A stretch of 64,000 nucleotides of DNA from Owenia fusiformis (GCA_903813345.2 CAIIXF020000012.1:30251001-30315000); one strand, 5' to 3'. Positions 26,301 through 35,500 are shown, counted from the first letter of the stretch. The notes: generated by a model not told the origin, from the sequence alone. Program-made: numbers and translations.

Positions 26301-29300
26301 AACAGAATTAATCTAAAATATTAGCTTTTTTATATATATTTTCAACTTACTCTGTATCATCAAAGAAGACTTCTGTATAATTTAGAGTGTGGTCCCTCTC
26401 TGCGTGTCTATCATTCGCCATGTCATCTAGATCTGTTCTACCAGGATTGTCTGTCACATAGATATTAGGTTGGCTATACTGTTTGGCAGGAATTACTGGA
26501 GTCGGTTTCTTACTCGTATGTCTGAAATTTACAAAACGGAATAATGAACCATAATATCTTTGAAATCATACAATCGTATCCGATGGGATCAGATTGAACC
26601 ATGTAGAATCGTATTGTATGTATCGTTTCATATCGTATTATATAGTATCGTATAATCGTGTCTTGTAGTGTATTGTATCGTATTGCGTTGCATTGTATCG
26701 TATGTTATTGTACCATTTCCTATTGAACCGTATTGTATTATATTGTATTCCCATTTGATTGTAGTATGTTGTAGTTGTACTGTTCGTAGCGTATCGTATA
26801 ATATAATACCGTATCATAGAAAACATAACACATTACGTCTTTAGACGGTTTTGTGATATATGCCACATTTGTGTTTGTTGCCAGCTATATCCATCGGTTA
26901 CGTTTTAAAAGGATCATACCTTTGGAGTTTTATCATTTCCTCATTTACAATTAAGACTCACTGACCAAGTGTCATGAAACTGTCACCTTTTCGTGACTTC
27001 CTGGCCAATAAGCAATTTTGAAATACTTAGCAACATTGAGGTGTCCGCTTGTGTTTAATTGGAAACCGTTGAGTTGAAGTTGACGTACATGTTTTACGAT
27101 CGGTTGTGCTTGGAATTATTAATTATTTTTAGGAAAAAAAAGTTCGTAATTTCGATGCAAAATTAAAATGGTATGTTCATAGACAATACAGTATAAGATG
27201 GTAGCTAAATATTTATAATACTAGCAGGCCCGTAGCCAGGATTTGCCAGGGGGGGGGGGGGGGGTCAGTTTTCAAAAATTTCCAGGGGGGTTCACATTTG
27301 ACAATTTTGACCCAAATATGGCTAAAATCACTCGAGAAGTGCTCAAAATGGTGAAAAACGGCATGATTTTGAAAGAATTTTTGGCCGGGGGGGGGGGGGG
27401 GGGGTTCGCCCGAACCCTGCGAACCCCCCCCCCCTTGGCTACGGGCATGACTAGTAATGTTCATTACAAGTGTCAACTGTCCAGCAGGATGCACCAGGTA
27501 CAACATGAGCTTCACAATCGGAACTCAGTAATGGATAGCTTATAAAAGTCTGTTTACATTTGAATCTGTCAAAGTATTCTCTCCTCGGTTAAAAAACATC
27601 TGCAGTTTATGACATATTTGATCAAAACACACAATTGTCAAACATAACCTGCATTAAACACATGGTCCAAAATTCATATCCATTGCCATATTTTTTAGTG
27701 CCTTGAAATAATTGATGCTACATCTAAGCTAGTGTAATTTGATATATGATTTTATACATTAATTTCGATTCATCATTAGACATCATATTGCATACTAATT
27801 ACATATAAACATAACGGTTCTAAATATTTTAGACTGCTACACATGTCTGTAACATTTTTACTATTCACTAAAAGCATACAGGGTTCCCCAAGAGTAAGTT
27901 TACAATTATTCAACAATCTCTTTCTGTAAACTGCATACTGCAGCAGCAATATTACAGTACTCTACACCACATTACACTACGTTGTACTAAATTACACTAC
28001 ACTATACCTTCTAGGTGGAGCTTGTTTGTCGTGGAGACGATTCCTCTTTAGACTGATTCGTATGTTAGCGTAAACATCATCCTGAAAGTAGACATTTTAA
28101 TAACTTCTACATTATTCCTGGATATAGTTTTGGTTAACTCCACGGTACGTGGTTTCCTCAAAGCTGGAGTATCATGGATGATTTTTATAAACTCATTGGC
28201 GGATTCAGGGGGGGATAGGGGCCCGGTCCTCCCTTTGGTTGGTCAAGAAAAAAATGTTGTAGGGCCTCAATAAGTGGGCCTTTTTGGGCATTACTTGGCC
28301 TTTTTGGTTTTTAGGCCAAATTGTCAAAAATGGGCCTCGAATTTTGGGCCTTCAATTTTTTTTCTAGATTTGAAATTGCCCCTTCCCCTTTTAGCTTCTG
28401 GATCCACCAGTGAAACTGAACTGACCAGCAAAAAATGATGGCCTCTTTCATATTTTGGTGAGGAAATACATCCATTATCTCCATTGGGTATCTGTTTCAT
28501 GTAAGATTCATCCTGAAATATCCAGTCTCCATTGACCTATCCAGGAAAGACATTTCATGATCAAAGCCAACGAGTTCGCATGGATGTGCATGTACATGTA
28601 AGTTCCTATCCATAGACGTCATGAAGATGTTTATATGTTCCAGTATCAATTTAAGCTTCTTTAAAAGAGAGTTTCGTCTGGTGCGTTTTAAAGAATATTC
28701 TATATATATTACCACGTGCCATTGACCTTCTAGCCCATAAATGATAAGGATAAGGTACTGCATGTACATGTAAGGTTACGTATAACACAGTGTTATTGCA
28801 TGTACAAACGTAAGTATTAATATAAATATTAACTAGTTAAATCTTATGCAATTTTAATACCAGTAATCTCGACTTTTGAAGTCGAACTCTGTTTGACATT
28901 TTCCTATTCCTGCTGTTTAATTGTCTGCAGACTTATCACGACTCTTTAGGAGGAAACAAAGCCAATACAATACGAACACTATGGAATACAATGCATATCA
29001 GATTTCTTGGCAGAACATCACGTTAGTAACTATATGTCAATTTAACTTTTCAACCCGTTCCCTGTTCTACAGAGGCATATGATATTATAGTATTGTATGT
29101 GCTTAGCTTCTGGATCCGCAAGTAGTTAAATAAATCCAGGTTATATTCAATCTGCACATAACAATGAATTGATTGATAATTACATTGCAATCCATCATGT
29201 ATAGAACTCCCATTTTGATACTCATCACATTCTCCTGTCTTCAACTAAAGAAGCCCCGGGGAAGAAGCCATGATTTCTCATGATGAAGACCTTCGGTTAC

Positions 29301-32300
29301 TCCAATGGTTCTAATAAACAGATGGGCGTCAAGCCATTGTCACAAAGCGTAATAACAAGCCAGTTATGAAAAAGGTTGTGATTTTGTTTAATCGTTCATC
29401 CTCTAGAAAAAACGTGTATTTGTTTACCTTTTCTCGTTGCTTTGGTGATTCACAGTTCACGGGTACAAGCTGCTCCAAATTGACGGCTGGTGTCATACCA
29501 ACTTCACCATGATGACTGGAAGTAGAAAATATTTCTGTAAAGAGACTGTCAATGTTAAGAGACTGAAACAGTTTTTGAAGTTGAACATTAAAAGAAAACA
29601 GTTTAATAAAGAGTTTGAATATATTCACCTGGTTTTTATAGTATGTACGTTTGTTTTGTGACGGTAGCCCTACACGATAGACTGCTAACTTTTATTTTAA
29701 AAGCTGTTCCCGTGTTAGTTGATCTTTAAGAGGCTTTTGACGTTATCTGAACGAGGATAGTTAAACCCTACATTTCCTTAGTCAAAATATACCTTTAATC
29801 TCAACACGTACAAGGGACAACCTTGAAGCAGTTATGTTTTGTACTGATTAACTTAAACTATATATACATATAGGTTTGACTATTTATACACGCTGTATAG
29901 TATATTCAAAATTCATCATGTGTTACTAAATGTGAAATAGACTAAAATGTGCAGCATAAAATGTGTCCTACCTCGAGCGACCACTTAAGGGCCAATGTCT
30001 AATAGGCATTACTCACGAAATATCCAAATTGATATAAGTATCATAAGATAAACAAACCTATTTTCATATGTACAGTGTACGGTTTACAACTTTACAATCG
30101 TCTTTCAATAAAGAGCCAGCTCTCATTGTAATTTTATTAGCTTTTAATGTCCATATGGCACAATTAATAAAGTCATAATTTAATAGTCACGATCATAAGG
30201 TCATTGCGACCTACTGTAAGTTGTGGGAACTAATGTATTGTTGGTTTTGTAATAATCATAAACATTGCTCTCAAATAAATCATAGTTTGATAGTGTCGTT
30301 TATTTTACTCAAAGTTGATACTTTTAAAAGTGCTTCAGGAATAGTATCTTTGGGTACATAGTGTGCACTTGTATGTCTGTAATGTGCACTTGTATGTACT
30401 ATGTAATGTGCACTAAGTAGGCCTACTTGTATGTCTGTGTATCGGTACACTTAAAATAACACAAGGCTCCTCCAAGAGGGGTTCTGGCTCTGCCTTTGAG
30501 TGTAAAATACGGAAATATATCAAAGAAGTATACACTGGTCGCCAAAATATGATGGTAACCAAAATGCAATACAATACAATATAATTCAATACAATATAAT
30601 ACAATACAATACAAGACAATACAATACTACACTGTAGTTAATCTAAATTGAACTAGTTATAAACTACACAGCGAAGTACAACGAATCCAAAGGGCAACAA
30701 TGTGGATATTCACACAGGAAATAAAGATATATAAGTGCTTTCATTTTAACATATCTTCTCAAATGAGGAAACGTGCGACTTATTCATTTTGAACAATTGA
30801 CATAACATGACATAAGAATATATGTCATATATTTCCTTGTCATGTTTTATTCATTTTATACAGATTTTGGAGCCGTGCGTGAAAGTTTATTTTCTCACAG
30901 AATAATTACCGAGTGTGACAAGCTAAAACTTTATTTGCTGCACATTTGGATTATCCCTTCATACCAAAACAAAAATATGTTTATTTTTTTTTATTTTTTG
31001 TCTATACGCTAGGTCAATCTTAACACCCTTAACACCCATTGCAGCAGAACTATACCTTCATACAATAAAACCTGTCTAAGTGAACACCTCTCTCCAGTGA
31101 ACTACTGTCACTAGTGTACACCCCTCATCACATACTCAATTGACTTCTGTATTAATGACCCTAGCTCTCTGTAGTGAACACTTTTTTGCCAAGAAAAAAT
31201 GTTCAATATATATACGCAGGTTTTACTGTATATAATAAGATTTAAAATAAATTCGCCATCATGACAATAGTATAGTTTCCATATAGCTTTTGAAATCTCG
31301 CTAAATCTCGTTTTTCGTGAGATTTTAAGAGACTTGCATATTAGACCTCTAATTACTTACATTACCTTCTTTTAAATGGTATATTTGAATTCAGTGGAAT
31401 GTTTTCTCCTAAAATAGCTTTGATTTACACAGTTATGTAATTTGAATAATTTTCTATGACAATTTAAAAAAGTTGGGCCAAATGTCCATAGATGCAATGC
31501 TAAAATTCTTTAAAACCGTGGATTATTTGTATGTCAATCAACATTAGCATGTTTAATCACAACATGTTCATAAACAGGGTCATCATGTGGTATATCATTC
31601 AAGTTTTATACAGATTCAACAAACACACTTTGATAAATCATGAAATTAAGCCACTTTTCCAAGATTTTAGCATGTAAGTGAATGGAGCTCTAGCCAGAGT
31701 TAAAAGCTGAATAAAAGATGGCAGCACGAGATTTCATTGATTTTTCTGCTATTTAGAAACTATCCTATTAGGGTTCCCCAAATTACAAAATTATAGCATT
31801 ATTACCTCAATCTGTCGCCATATTTTCGTTTATGAAACGCTTGTCTATTCCAATTCACATGGACATGTGTAGGCGGACTGTTACATTTCTGTCCTTTTTC
31901 AACATCATCTACAGGTGCCTTAACTTCCAAATCCAGAAATTCTGAGAGCTTCATTTCAGCGTGCTCTTAGTTCCCTGAACTTATCAGTTTACTTTATATT
32001 CCCAGAACTTATTAGCTTACTTTATATGTATATTTCTGATTGCCTTAAGTTATCAGTTATTTGATTTCAGGTTCTGAGATTGAACTGAACTGATGTGTTC
32101 TCTACTCTCTAACTCATAGGAGGGACTATTTCTTATTTATTGTTTATTGACCGATTTCTTTTACAAAAATGTGGCTGTTTTTATCAATCCAAATAAATAG
32201 TTTTTGTTTGACGTAAGTGACTAAGAAAATATATTTATCAAAAGCAAGACACCATTCATATTTAATAAACACGCCCGTATTTCCTTTCAGAATTGTCACA

Positions 32301-35082
32301 ATGACATGATACTAATAACAAATCAAAACAGAAAAATATATTTGTGCAGCTAAAGCGAGCCAATTCAGCTCCTTATAAGTACAGATGACGAATATGACGT
32401 CACTGGAATCGTGAATTCCAATTCACCATTCAATTAGTACAGGTGTAACCACGAAACTGTGGTAAGCTTTTTTATTTAGCATCTCAGTTTCTCCTCCGTG
32501 GACCGCTCTGTGGTAATAAAGATCGTGTATGCTGTTTTTCAAAAAGCAATAAATATCTGAATCTGATAACTGACGAGTCAAATAGGCGAGTCAAATCATA
32601 ACAGGCGAGTCAAATCAAACCTAAAATAGGATTCAATGCTAAGGACACAATGCAATTTTTAGTTTAAAACAAAAAAATCAAAAATTGATCTCAATATACT
32701 TTTTTGGTGAGGCAGTTGAATCGCCTGGCTACGCTTGTAAAAGTGATGACTCAAATAATGGATTGGTTTATACAAGACACACATTCAAATATTGACACAT
32801 CTAAAATATTATATCTGACCGACATACATTTGTTGAAAAAGCATGTTTGATGGATTGATAACATTAATACATGACATTAATGATATGAATAAGCTTACTG
32901 GAGGTCAATGCCCTGGCATATGGGATCTTAAGTTTTTCATGATTATTTTTTATAATTTGTCCGTTCGTATGATCTCTGGTTTGTTTATTTAATATTCGTT
33001 TCCGTGTTTCAGTGTGTTTATTCGTTGGTTAGATTTTTAAATATTTAAATTGATATACATTTCTTTGATTTGTTTGTTAAATTATAATTTTGCTCGTTTT
33101 CATGTGTTCTACATATGCTTTGCCTAATTGTTGTTCTTCTTTCTGCATAACTGAATTCCGTTGTATTGTATTGTATTGTATTGTATTGTATTGTATTGTA
33201 TTTTATTGTATTGTATTGTATTGCATTGTAATGTATTGTATTGTATTGTATTGTATTGTATTGTACTGTATTGTATTGTATTGTATTGCATTGCATTGTA
33301 TTGCATTGCATTGCATTGTATTGTGTTTGTTTCGTTTTTCTTTTTTTCTTTACTCATTTCACATTGCCTTGGATATGTGCAGTATTTAATCATATGCACA
33401 TACCTTATTTTCCACCATCCATTTAAGTTTGCTTCCAATACACGAACAATTTCACCTTCTTCGTAGGAAAGTTCGTCTGCGTCAAAAGCACGATGGCGAC
33501 ATCTAGTGACGAATTCACCTACTAAAAACAAATTGAAAATATGCATTTGCAATTTTGAAAATTCGTAAGTGGATATTTGGAATATACAAATATAAAAATG
33601 TATTTTGATATGCTTATATCGGACCTTATTATCGTCCATTAAATAAGTCCCATATCTTCCAAAATTGACTTTTAATATTTCAAGATTATGATTTTTATGA
33701 GTCATTCAAATATGGGTTATTATTTTGTTTAATGTTAAAATATCGATTTAGGCTATTCATTCAACAAAATTCCAAAATATTTCTCTTTATCAACACGCCA
33801 TTGTTAATAAAATGTACACGATCTTTTCTAAATGGCTTGGTAACCCTAACCCCATGGAGTTCTGTATTGTATTATAAAGTTGCTTATATTTGACGATTTT
33901 TAAATCCTTCCCAATGTAATTGAGAAAACTAATTGAATTTAAAACATAAACAGACTGGTCAGTGATAATCCTACCAAATGAGGAGTCGAGGTTTCCAAAT
34001 ATTTGGAGTGGAGTGTATGTTCGAATTTCTCGATTCTTACGTGATTTATCTTCATTTATTTCTTCCAAGGTGTTATAGACTGGATCTTGGTCGACAGTAG
34101 GTTTAGTTGTACTCTCAAGGAAAACGCCCGGGGCCCATCCCTCCTCCATTGAATTCAATGACGTCACAAACCACCAACCTATAATCAACGTATAGCATTT
34201 TACATCACCTGGTAGTTGCATGTCAGGCCTGTTTTAAAAAAAAAAAATCATGACAGTCACTCCCTTTCAAAGATTTTCACACTTTTGCAAGGGCGTAATC
34301 ATAGAGGCATTCCATCGAATTCGAACACGAGTCACAGTCTGAGAGTCACCCTTATGTCGAGGGTTGGTCAAAGCTCTCATTTTGGAATTTTCAAAAATAC
34401 ATCAGTTGACGGGCTTTCAATTTCTTGGGTACTTAATTAGTAAGTATTTTTGATATAAGTAGTATGAACCAGCACAACTATGAAGCGACAAGACAATTTA
34501 CCTGATACATTCTTTTCGTGAACTTCAACTAGGTCGCCCTTTCGGAAGCTTATTTCTCCATGCTCTTGGCGAGTATAATCACACACAGCTCTAAACCTGT
34601 CAACCGGCTCATTTTCAAAAATTCTCGTTTCTAGTTCAGGAACCTCACTATAGATGTCGTCGTGATAATCCAGGGATTTCGTTTTTGCGCTTCTCTGAAA
34701 AGCATTAATGACATGTTTTCTATTTGACGTCACATCTTCACTCATCTTTCTCCGCCTAATAACGTTAGATGAGTCATAACCCTTTTCATAGGTGCGTGGA
34801 TTTGGCTCCTCATTGATCTTACGCGGAGCCCCTTGACCGCGACCTAAGTTTTCATAACCATAACCATCGATGTCACTCAGTTTGACATTTGGCGGAAGTG
34901 TGTATGACGTCCTTCCGGTTGGCATTGCATGCTGGATATCATCCTTCGTTATCTTCCCTCTTTGATGCTTCTTCTTCGACTGTATTTTCTCATCTGAATG
35001 GGCGCCATGGATGAGTTCCTTGAGAATATCCGGAACCATTTTGGCGCCCGATTCCTTATTCTTCCTGCCTGAATTTGGCATC
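11145..35082 (-). CDS. Multi-exon SH3-SH3-SH3-SH2 adaptor protein (whole gene span)
   Basis: Minus strand, exons in transcript order: 34502-35082, 34042-34178, 33404-33518, 31806-31941, 29428-29515, 28008-28081, 26351-26521, 25843-26077, 25363-25576, 24483-24754, 23417-23680, 11145-11354. Each has AG/GT borders, and all junctions agree in codon phase except between the third and fourth, where a short exon completing the second SH3 is probably missing. The product is roughly 830 residues: disordered N-terminus, SH3, SH3, a linker full of tyrosine motifs, a divergent SH3, a proline-rich linker and a C-terminal SH2. The SH3-x3 then SH2 order matches NCK. The SH2 resembles NCK most, while the first SH3 looks like the p47phox/Tks group. 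It is presumably a cytoplasmic tyrosine-kinase adaptor. Upstream exons may lie in the gap at 35501-36000. No PX domain is seen. Confidence 0.82.
11620..12387 (+). repeat. VNTR element array 1, ~160 bp unit
   Basis: The array starts beside cacagcaaaaaatgtg and carries units about 160 bp long, marked by cctgatgcctggata near 11692, 11853, 12013 and 12173. Each unit is itself palindromic: ggatacatacaggattggca is followed by tgccaatcctgtatgaatcc. It lies in the last intron of the adaptor gene. The matching array at 22415-23180 is in the opposite orientation, ending cattttttgctgtg. Peptides read from it (ILYES, CMNPD) are repeat artefacts. Confidence 0.93.
12388..13304. other. Intron sequence, nothing recognised
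   Basis: AT-rich intronic DNA between the VNTR element and a miniature transposon. A G run near 13030 is the only notable feature. Confidence 0.5.
13305..13516 (+). mobile_element. Miniature transposon, GGCCCGT...ACGGGCCTG family, copy 2
   Basis: The left end is tcaggcccgtcactggcaca and the right end is tagctacgggcctgcg. The interior contains the family words aggggggttcg, gcggttttcaccattctgaa and aagtgatttcggcc. It is more diverged than the copies at 5571 and 27224. Confidence 0.65.
13931..14429. mobile_element. 499 bp inverted-repeat element with 6 bp target duplication
   Basis: The ends caggcctgtcaac and gttgacagacctg form an inverted repeat, flanked by direct ttgcta at 13925-13930 and 14430-14435. 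The interior has near-repeats of gaacacct with ccaaattttgaa, and gcgtgacatatcc with its inverse. No transposase frame was recognised. Confidence 0.78.
14436..15568. other. Intron sequence, nothing recognised
   Basis: No exon, RNA gene or clear repeat family is visible. It contains short G and C runs near 14700 and 14850 and AT-rich DNA. Confidence 0.5.
15571..19632. mobile_element. 4.1 kb foldback element with ~510 bp inverted ends
   Basis: The left arm, 15571 to about 16080, starts gacaggttccaattc and includes acagctcaacggggtggtca and ends agtgccctacccct. The right arm, about 19105-19632, is its inverse, with tgaccaccccgttgagctgt and ending ggaacctgtc. TA flanks both ends (15569-15570 and 19633-19634), as in TA-target elements. 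Arms match at roughly nine positions in ten by eye. The 3 kb interior has no transposase I can recognise, so it is presumably non-autonomous. It contains a second element at 16411-17243. It lies in the last intron of the adaptor gene. Confidence 0.82.
16411..17243. mobile_element. 833 bp pogo/Tigger-like MITE
   Basis: The left end is cagtagaacctgttaagtgg then aacacctctgtaagtggaac. The right end is gttccacttacacaggttct then actg. TA flanks both sides (16409-16410, 17244-17245). Ends of the cagtaraacct type with TA targets are typical of the pogo/Tigger branch of Tc1/mariner. The repeated word taagtggaacacct near both ends may be transposase-binding subrepeats. No transposase is encoded. It is nested inside the 4.1 kb foldback element. 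Confidence 0.82.
20470..21030 (+). repeat. Degenerate CAAG/CAAC tetranucleotide-type simple repeat
   Basis: About 560 bp of ccaaccaac, aagcaagcaa and aacaaagcaacc words with frequent interruptions. The repeat makes Gln/Asn/Ser/Lys-rich open frames that are not genes. Confidence 0.9.
21031..22414. other. Intron sequence, nothing recognised
   Basis: No exon or repeat family that I can support. An open frame of about 80 codons near 21158-21409 has no recognisable domain. Confidence 0.5.
22415..23180 (-). repeat. VNTR element array 2, inverted relative to array 1
   Basis: Tandem palindromic units containing tgactcaggatacgtacagg, ttggcacactgcgtgcatat and cctgtatgaatccaggcg. The right end, cattcatacgcattttttgctgtgta in two parts, is the reverse complement of the left end of array 1 at 11605-11640. 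The two copies are about 10.5 kb apart in the same intron and in opposite orientation. Confidence 0.92.
23262..23375 (+). repeat. Dispersed G-rich repeat copy, next to SH2 exon
   Basis: Same family as 2105-2205: caagcccttgtgagcccc, then gcggggaggggggtccacag and tcttcaagc. It ends only about 40 bp from the donor side of the SH2 exon at 23417. Confidence 0.7.
23417..23680 (-). CDS. Adaptor gene exon: SPRT repeats and first half of SH2
   Basis: 264 bp, phase 0 at both ends, acceptor attactttag, donor AATAGG|GTAAGT. It opens with ETSPKTSPRTSPRTSPQ, a basic Ser/Pro repeat suited to proline-directed kinases. It ends with FWFVGKMARHESESVLIRKG then QELEFLIRES, the first half of an SH2 domain with the FLIRES phosphate-binding arginine. 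The W-x-x-G--R--AE layout is close to NCK's SH2. Confidence 0.9.
23681..24482. other. Intron between proline-rich and SH2 exons
   Basis: It holds a plus-strand open frame of 111 codons (23912-24247, beginning MSLGLQRLNSTNYCELHL) with no domain I recognise, and a GC-rich fragment of the 6915-type MITE family at about 24303-24350. I treat both as intronic. Confidence 0.5.
24483..24754 (-). CDS. Adaptor gene exon: proline-rich linker
   Basis: 272 bp, acceptor ttttttag|gc, donor CAGGAG|GTTTGT, phase 1 in and 0 out. It encodes KEPAKPLKAPPIAKPRSPKS, a possible SH3 ligand, then NIHQELEERLRR, a short helical stretch, then ETPPPPSEQVP. The proline clusters could bind the protein's own SH3 domains or those of partners. 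Confidence 0.83.
25155..25305 (-). mobile_element. Miniature transposon fragment, GTAGCCAG family
   Basis: The words gggttcgagtggtcaaatat, tttcaaaatcatgcagtttt, ggaattttgggcc and the end cttgacaaaagctggctac match the 5571 and 27224 copies. The outer left end is missing, so it is a truncated copy just beside the third SH3 exon. Confidence 0.6.
25363..25576 (-). CDS. Adaptor gene exon: divergent third SH3
   Basis: 214 bp, acceptor atgcttgtag, donor AAAGCAG|GTAATT, phase 0 in and 1 out. It encodes NEVFLYEVTDNHNGTKERQP then GLTVQAGDRVQSGN, EWTFCVMCH and AEGWLPCRLLKRY. The GL-V-AGD-V ... W ... EGWLP--LL pattern is that of an SH3, with an inserted loop between the W strand and EGWLP. The usual ALYDY motif is poorly kept, so ligand choice may be unusual. 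Confidence 0.78.
25843..26077 (-). CDS. Adaptor gene exon: ITAM-like tyrosine pair
   Basis: Acceptor tatactttag|g, donor AAAAAT|GTAAGA, 235 bp, phase 2 in and 0 out. It encodes PTFTKPIIRDESRVQYSEIV and later LPLYENLRQQTPNACYENV. The pair YENL-x8-YENV has the spacing of an immunoreceptor tyrosine-based activation motif, although V is less usual than L or I at the last position. An alternative donor 45 bp further on (CTACAT|GTAAGT) is also in phase. Confidence 0.8.
26351..26521 (-). CDS. Adaptor gene exon: tyrosine-rich linker
   Basis: 171 bp, acceptor aaatttcag, donor ACAGA|GTAAGT, phase 2 in and 2 out. It encodes HTSKKPTPVIPAKQYSQPNI then YVTDNPG and LNYTEVFFDDT, with three candidate phosphotyrosines (YSQP, YVTD, YTEV). 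Confidence 0.78.
26570..26818. repeat. Degenerate ATCGT/TTGTA pentanucleotide repeat
   Basis: Words such as tatcgtattgtatcgtatt and tgtattatattgtatt follow each other with many substitutions. It is intronic to the adaptor gene. Confidence 0.85.
27224..27448 (+). mobile_element. Miniature transposon, GGCCCGTAGCCAGG family, best copy
   Basis: The left end is caggcccgtagccaggattt and the right end is cttggctacgggcatg, an inverted pair. The interior has two long G runs, ttccaggggggttcacattt and atggctaaaatcactcgaga. The match with 5571-5774 continues along the whole element, so the family has a consistent internal sequence rather than just shared ends. Confidence 0.78.
28008..28081 (-). CDS. Adaptor gene exon: linker with YANI motif
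   Basis: A 74 bp exon between ctactttcag and GAAG|GTATAG, phase 0 in and 2 out. It encodes DDVYANIRISLKRNRLHDKQ then APPR. VYANI has the pY-x-N pattern preferred by GRB2-type SH2 domains. Confidence 0.72.
28194..28412 (+). mobile_element. Miniature transposon, TGGCGGATYCAGG family
   Basis: The left end is cattggcggattcagggggg and the right end is ttctggatccaccagtg, inverted relatives. The interior repeats the word gggcctttttgggc. It has no coding capacity and lies in an intron of the adaptor gene. Confidence 0.6.
29428..29515 (-). CDS. Adaptor gene exon: linker
   Basis: Acceptor ttctacttccag|t and donor GAAAAG|GTAAAC frame 88 bp encoding HHGEVGMTPAVNLEQLVPVN then CESPKQREK. Phase 2 in and phase 0 out agree with both neighbours. 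No domain is recognised. Confidence 0.72.
30562..30635. repeat. (CAATA)n pentanucleotide array
   Basis: About 14 near-perfect caata units, some read as tataa. Intronic. Confidence 0.93.
31063..31228. mobile_element. 166 bp pogo/Tigger-like MITE
   Basis: The ends caataaaacctgtctaagtg and gcaggttttactg are inverted repeats, flanked by TA on both sides (31061-31062, 31229-31230). It is the same type of terminus as the 16411-17243 element but with diverged sequence (aagtgaacacct rather than aagtggaacacct), so it is probably a second subfamily. Confidence 0.75.
31806..31941 (-). CDS. Adaptor gene exon: end of SH3-2 and linker
   Basis: It encodes EFLDLEVKAPVDDVEKGQ followed by a basic stretch with VNWNRQAFHKRKYGDRL, ending at donor TTGAG|GTAATA in phase 2. 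The opening EFLDLE would suit the final strand of an SH3. The proposed acceptor (gctctcag|aa) is phase 1 and does not match the phase-2 donor of the preceding exon, so a small exon is missing, or this exon instead starts from an in-frame ATG at 31954 in an alternative transcript. Confidence 0.6.
33160..33326. repeat. (TTGTA)n pentanucleotide array, ~33 units
   Basis: Near-uniform ttgta units with occasional ttgca. It lies only about 75 bp from the donor side of the SH3-2 exon. Long open frames through it on both strands (YCIVL- and QYNTI-type repeats) are artefacts. Confidence 0.95.
33404..33518 (-). CDS. Adaptor gene exon: most of SH3-2
   Basis: It encodes EFVTRCRHRAFDADELSYEE then GEIVRVLEANLNGWWKIR, an SH3 lacking its last strand, ending at donor ATAAG|GTATGT in phase 2. 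The acceptor is a tandem tagtag, so the exon may begin at 33518 or 33521, adding or dropping one codon. A next exon starting in phase 2 and supplying the end of the domain was not found between 31950 and 33400. Confidence 0.82.
34042..34178 (-). CDS. Adaptor gene exon: second half of SH3-1
   Basis: Acceptor ttgattatag|gt joins in phase 1 to give the intact SH3 core ...VSG-WWFVTSLNSMEEGWAPGVFLES, with the WW pair and the GWAP..FL end typical of p47phox/Tks-type SH3 domains. It then carries DPVYNTLEEINEDKS, another tyrosine motif, and ends at donor CAC|GTAAGA in phase 1. Confidence 0.87.
34502..35082 (-). CDS. Adaptor gene exon: N-terminal linker and first half of SH3-1
   Basis: ATG at 35081 directly follows a plausible acceptor (tttcttgtttatcag|g), so it is either the start codon with a 5' UTR intron upstream or internal. 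About 160 disordered, basic residues (MPNSGRKNKESG onward) include GYGYENLGRG and DIYSEVPE, both possible phosphotyrosine sites. The exon ends with the first half of an SH3 domain, FRAVCDYTRQEHGEISFRKG then DLVEVHEKNVSG, cut at donor CAG|GTAAAT in phase 1. Confidence 0.85.
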
Positions 35083-35500
35083 CTGATAAACAAGAAATTA
35101 AAACATTTATTTAAACTTTTAATCTTAAACAAAAGTTATCATAGACTTAGATCGGAAATGCTGTCACCATGCGTGCAGAGATTTACTTATTGACAAGACA
35201 TTTGATTGATATTTATGCATGTCAGTTTGGTGAATGTTACATACGTAGAAGGTAGCACAGTTACTTCAGGTAATATTATTTGCATTGCCGATGGGAAAAG
35301 GACACATATGTTCACATAGTCACGATATAAACAATGATGGTAACTGTTAAACAGCAGGTTTAAATGGCAATTCGTTACGAGGCCTTGTATTTTCACAAAA
35401 CGAAAGATTTTGATCTACTAAGCGTTTTGCCAAGATCAAACGCTTCATAACGAATCAATTTGACCCTGATGTGTAGCAAGATGTATCAACATCTAAAAGA

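Noticed and set aside
33045-33466. YCIVL- and QYNTI-type frames on both strands, up to 193 codons
   Set aside because: The pentanucleotide array has no stops in several frames. Only the SH3 part of the minus-strand frame is a real exon.
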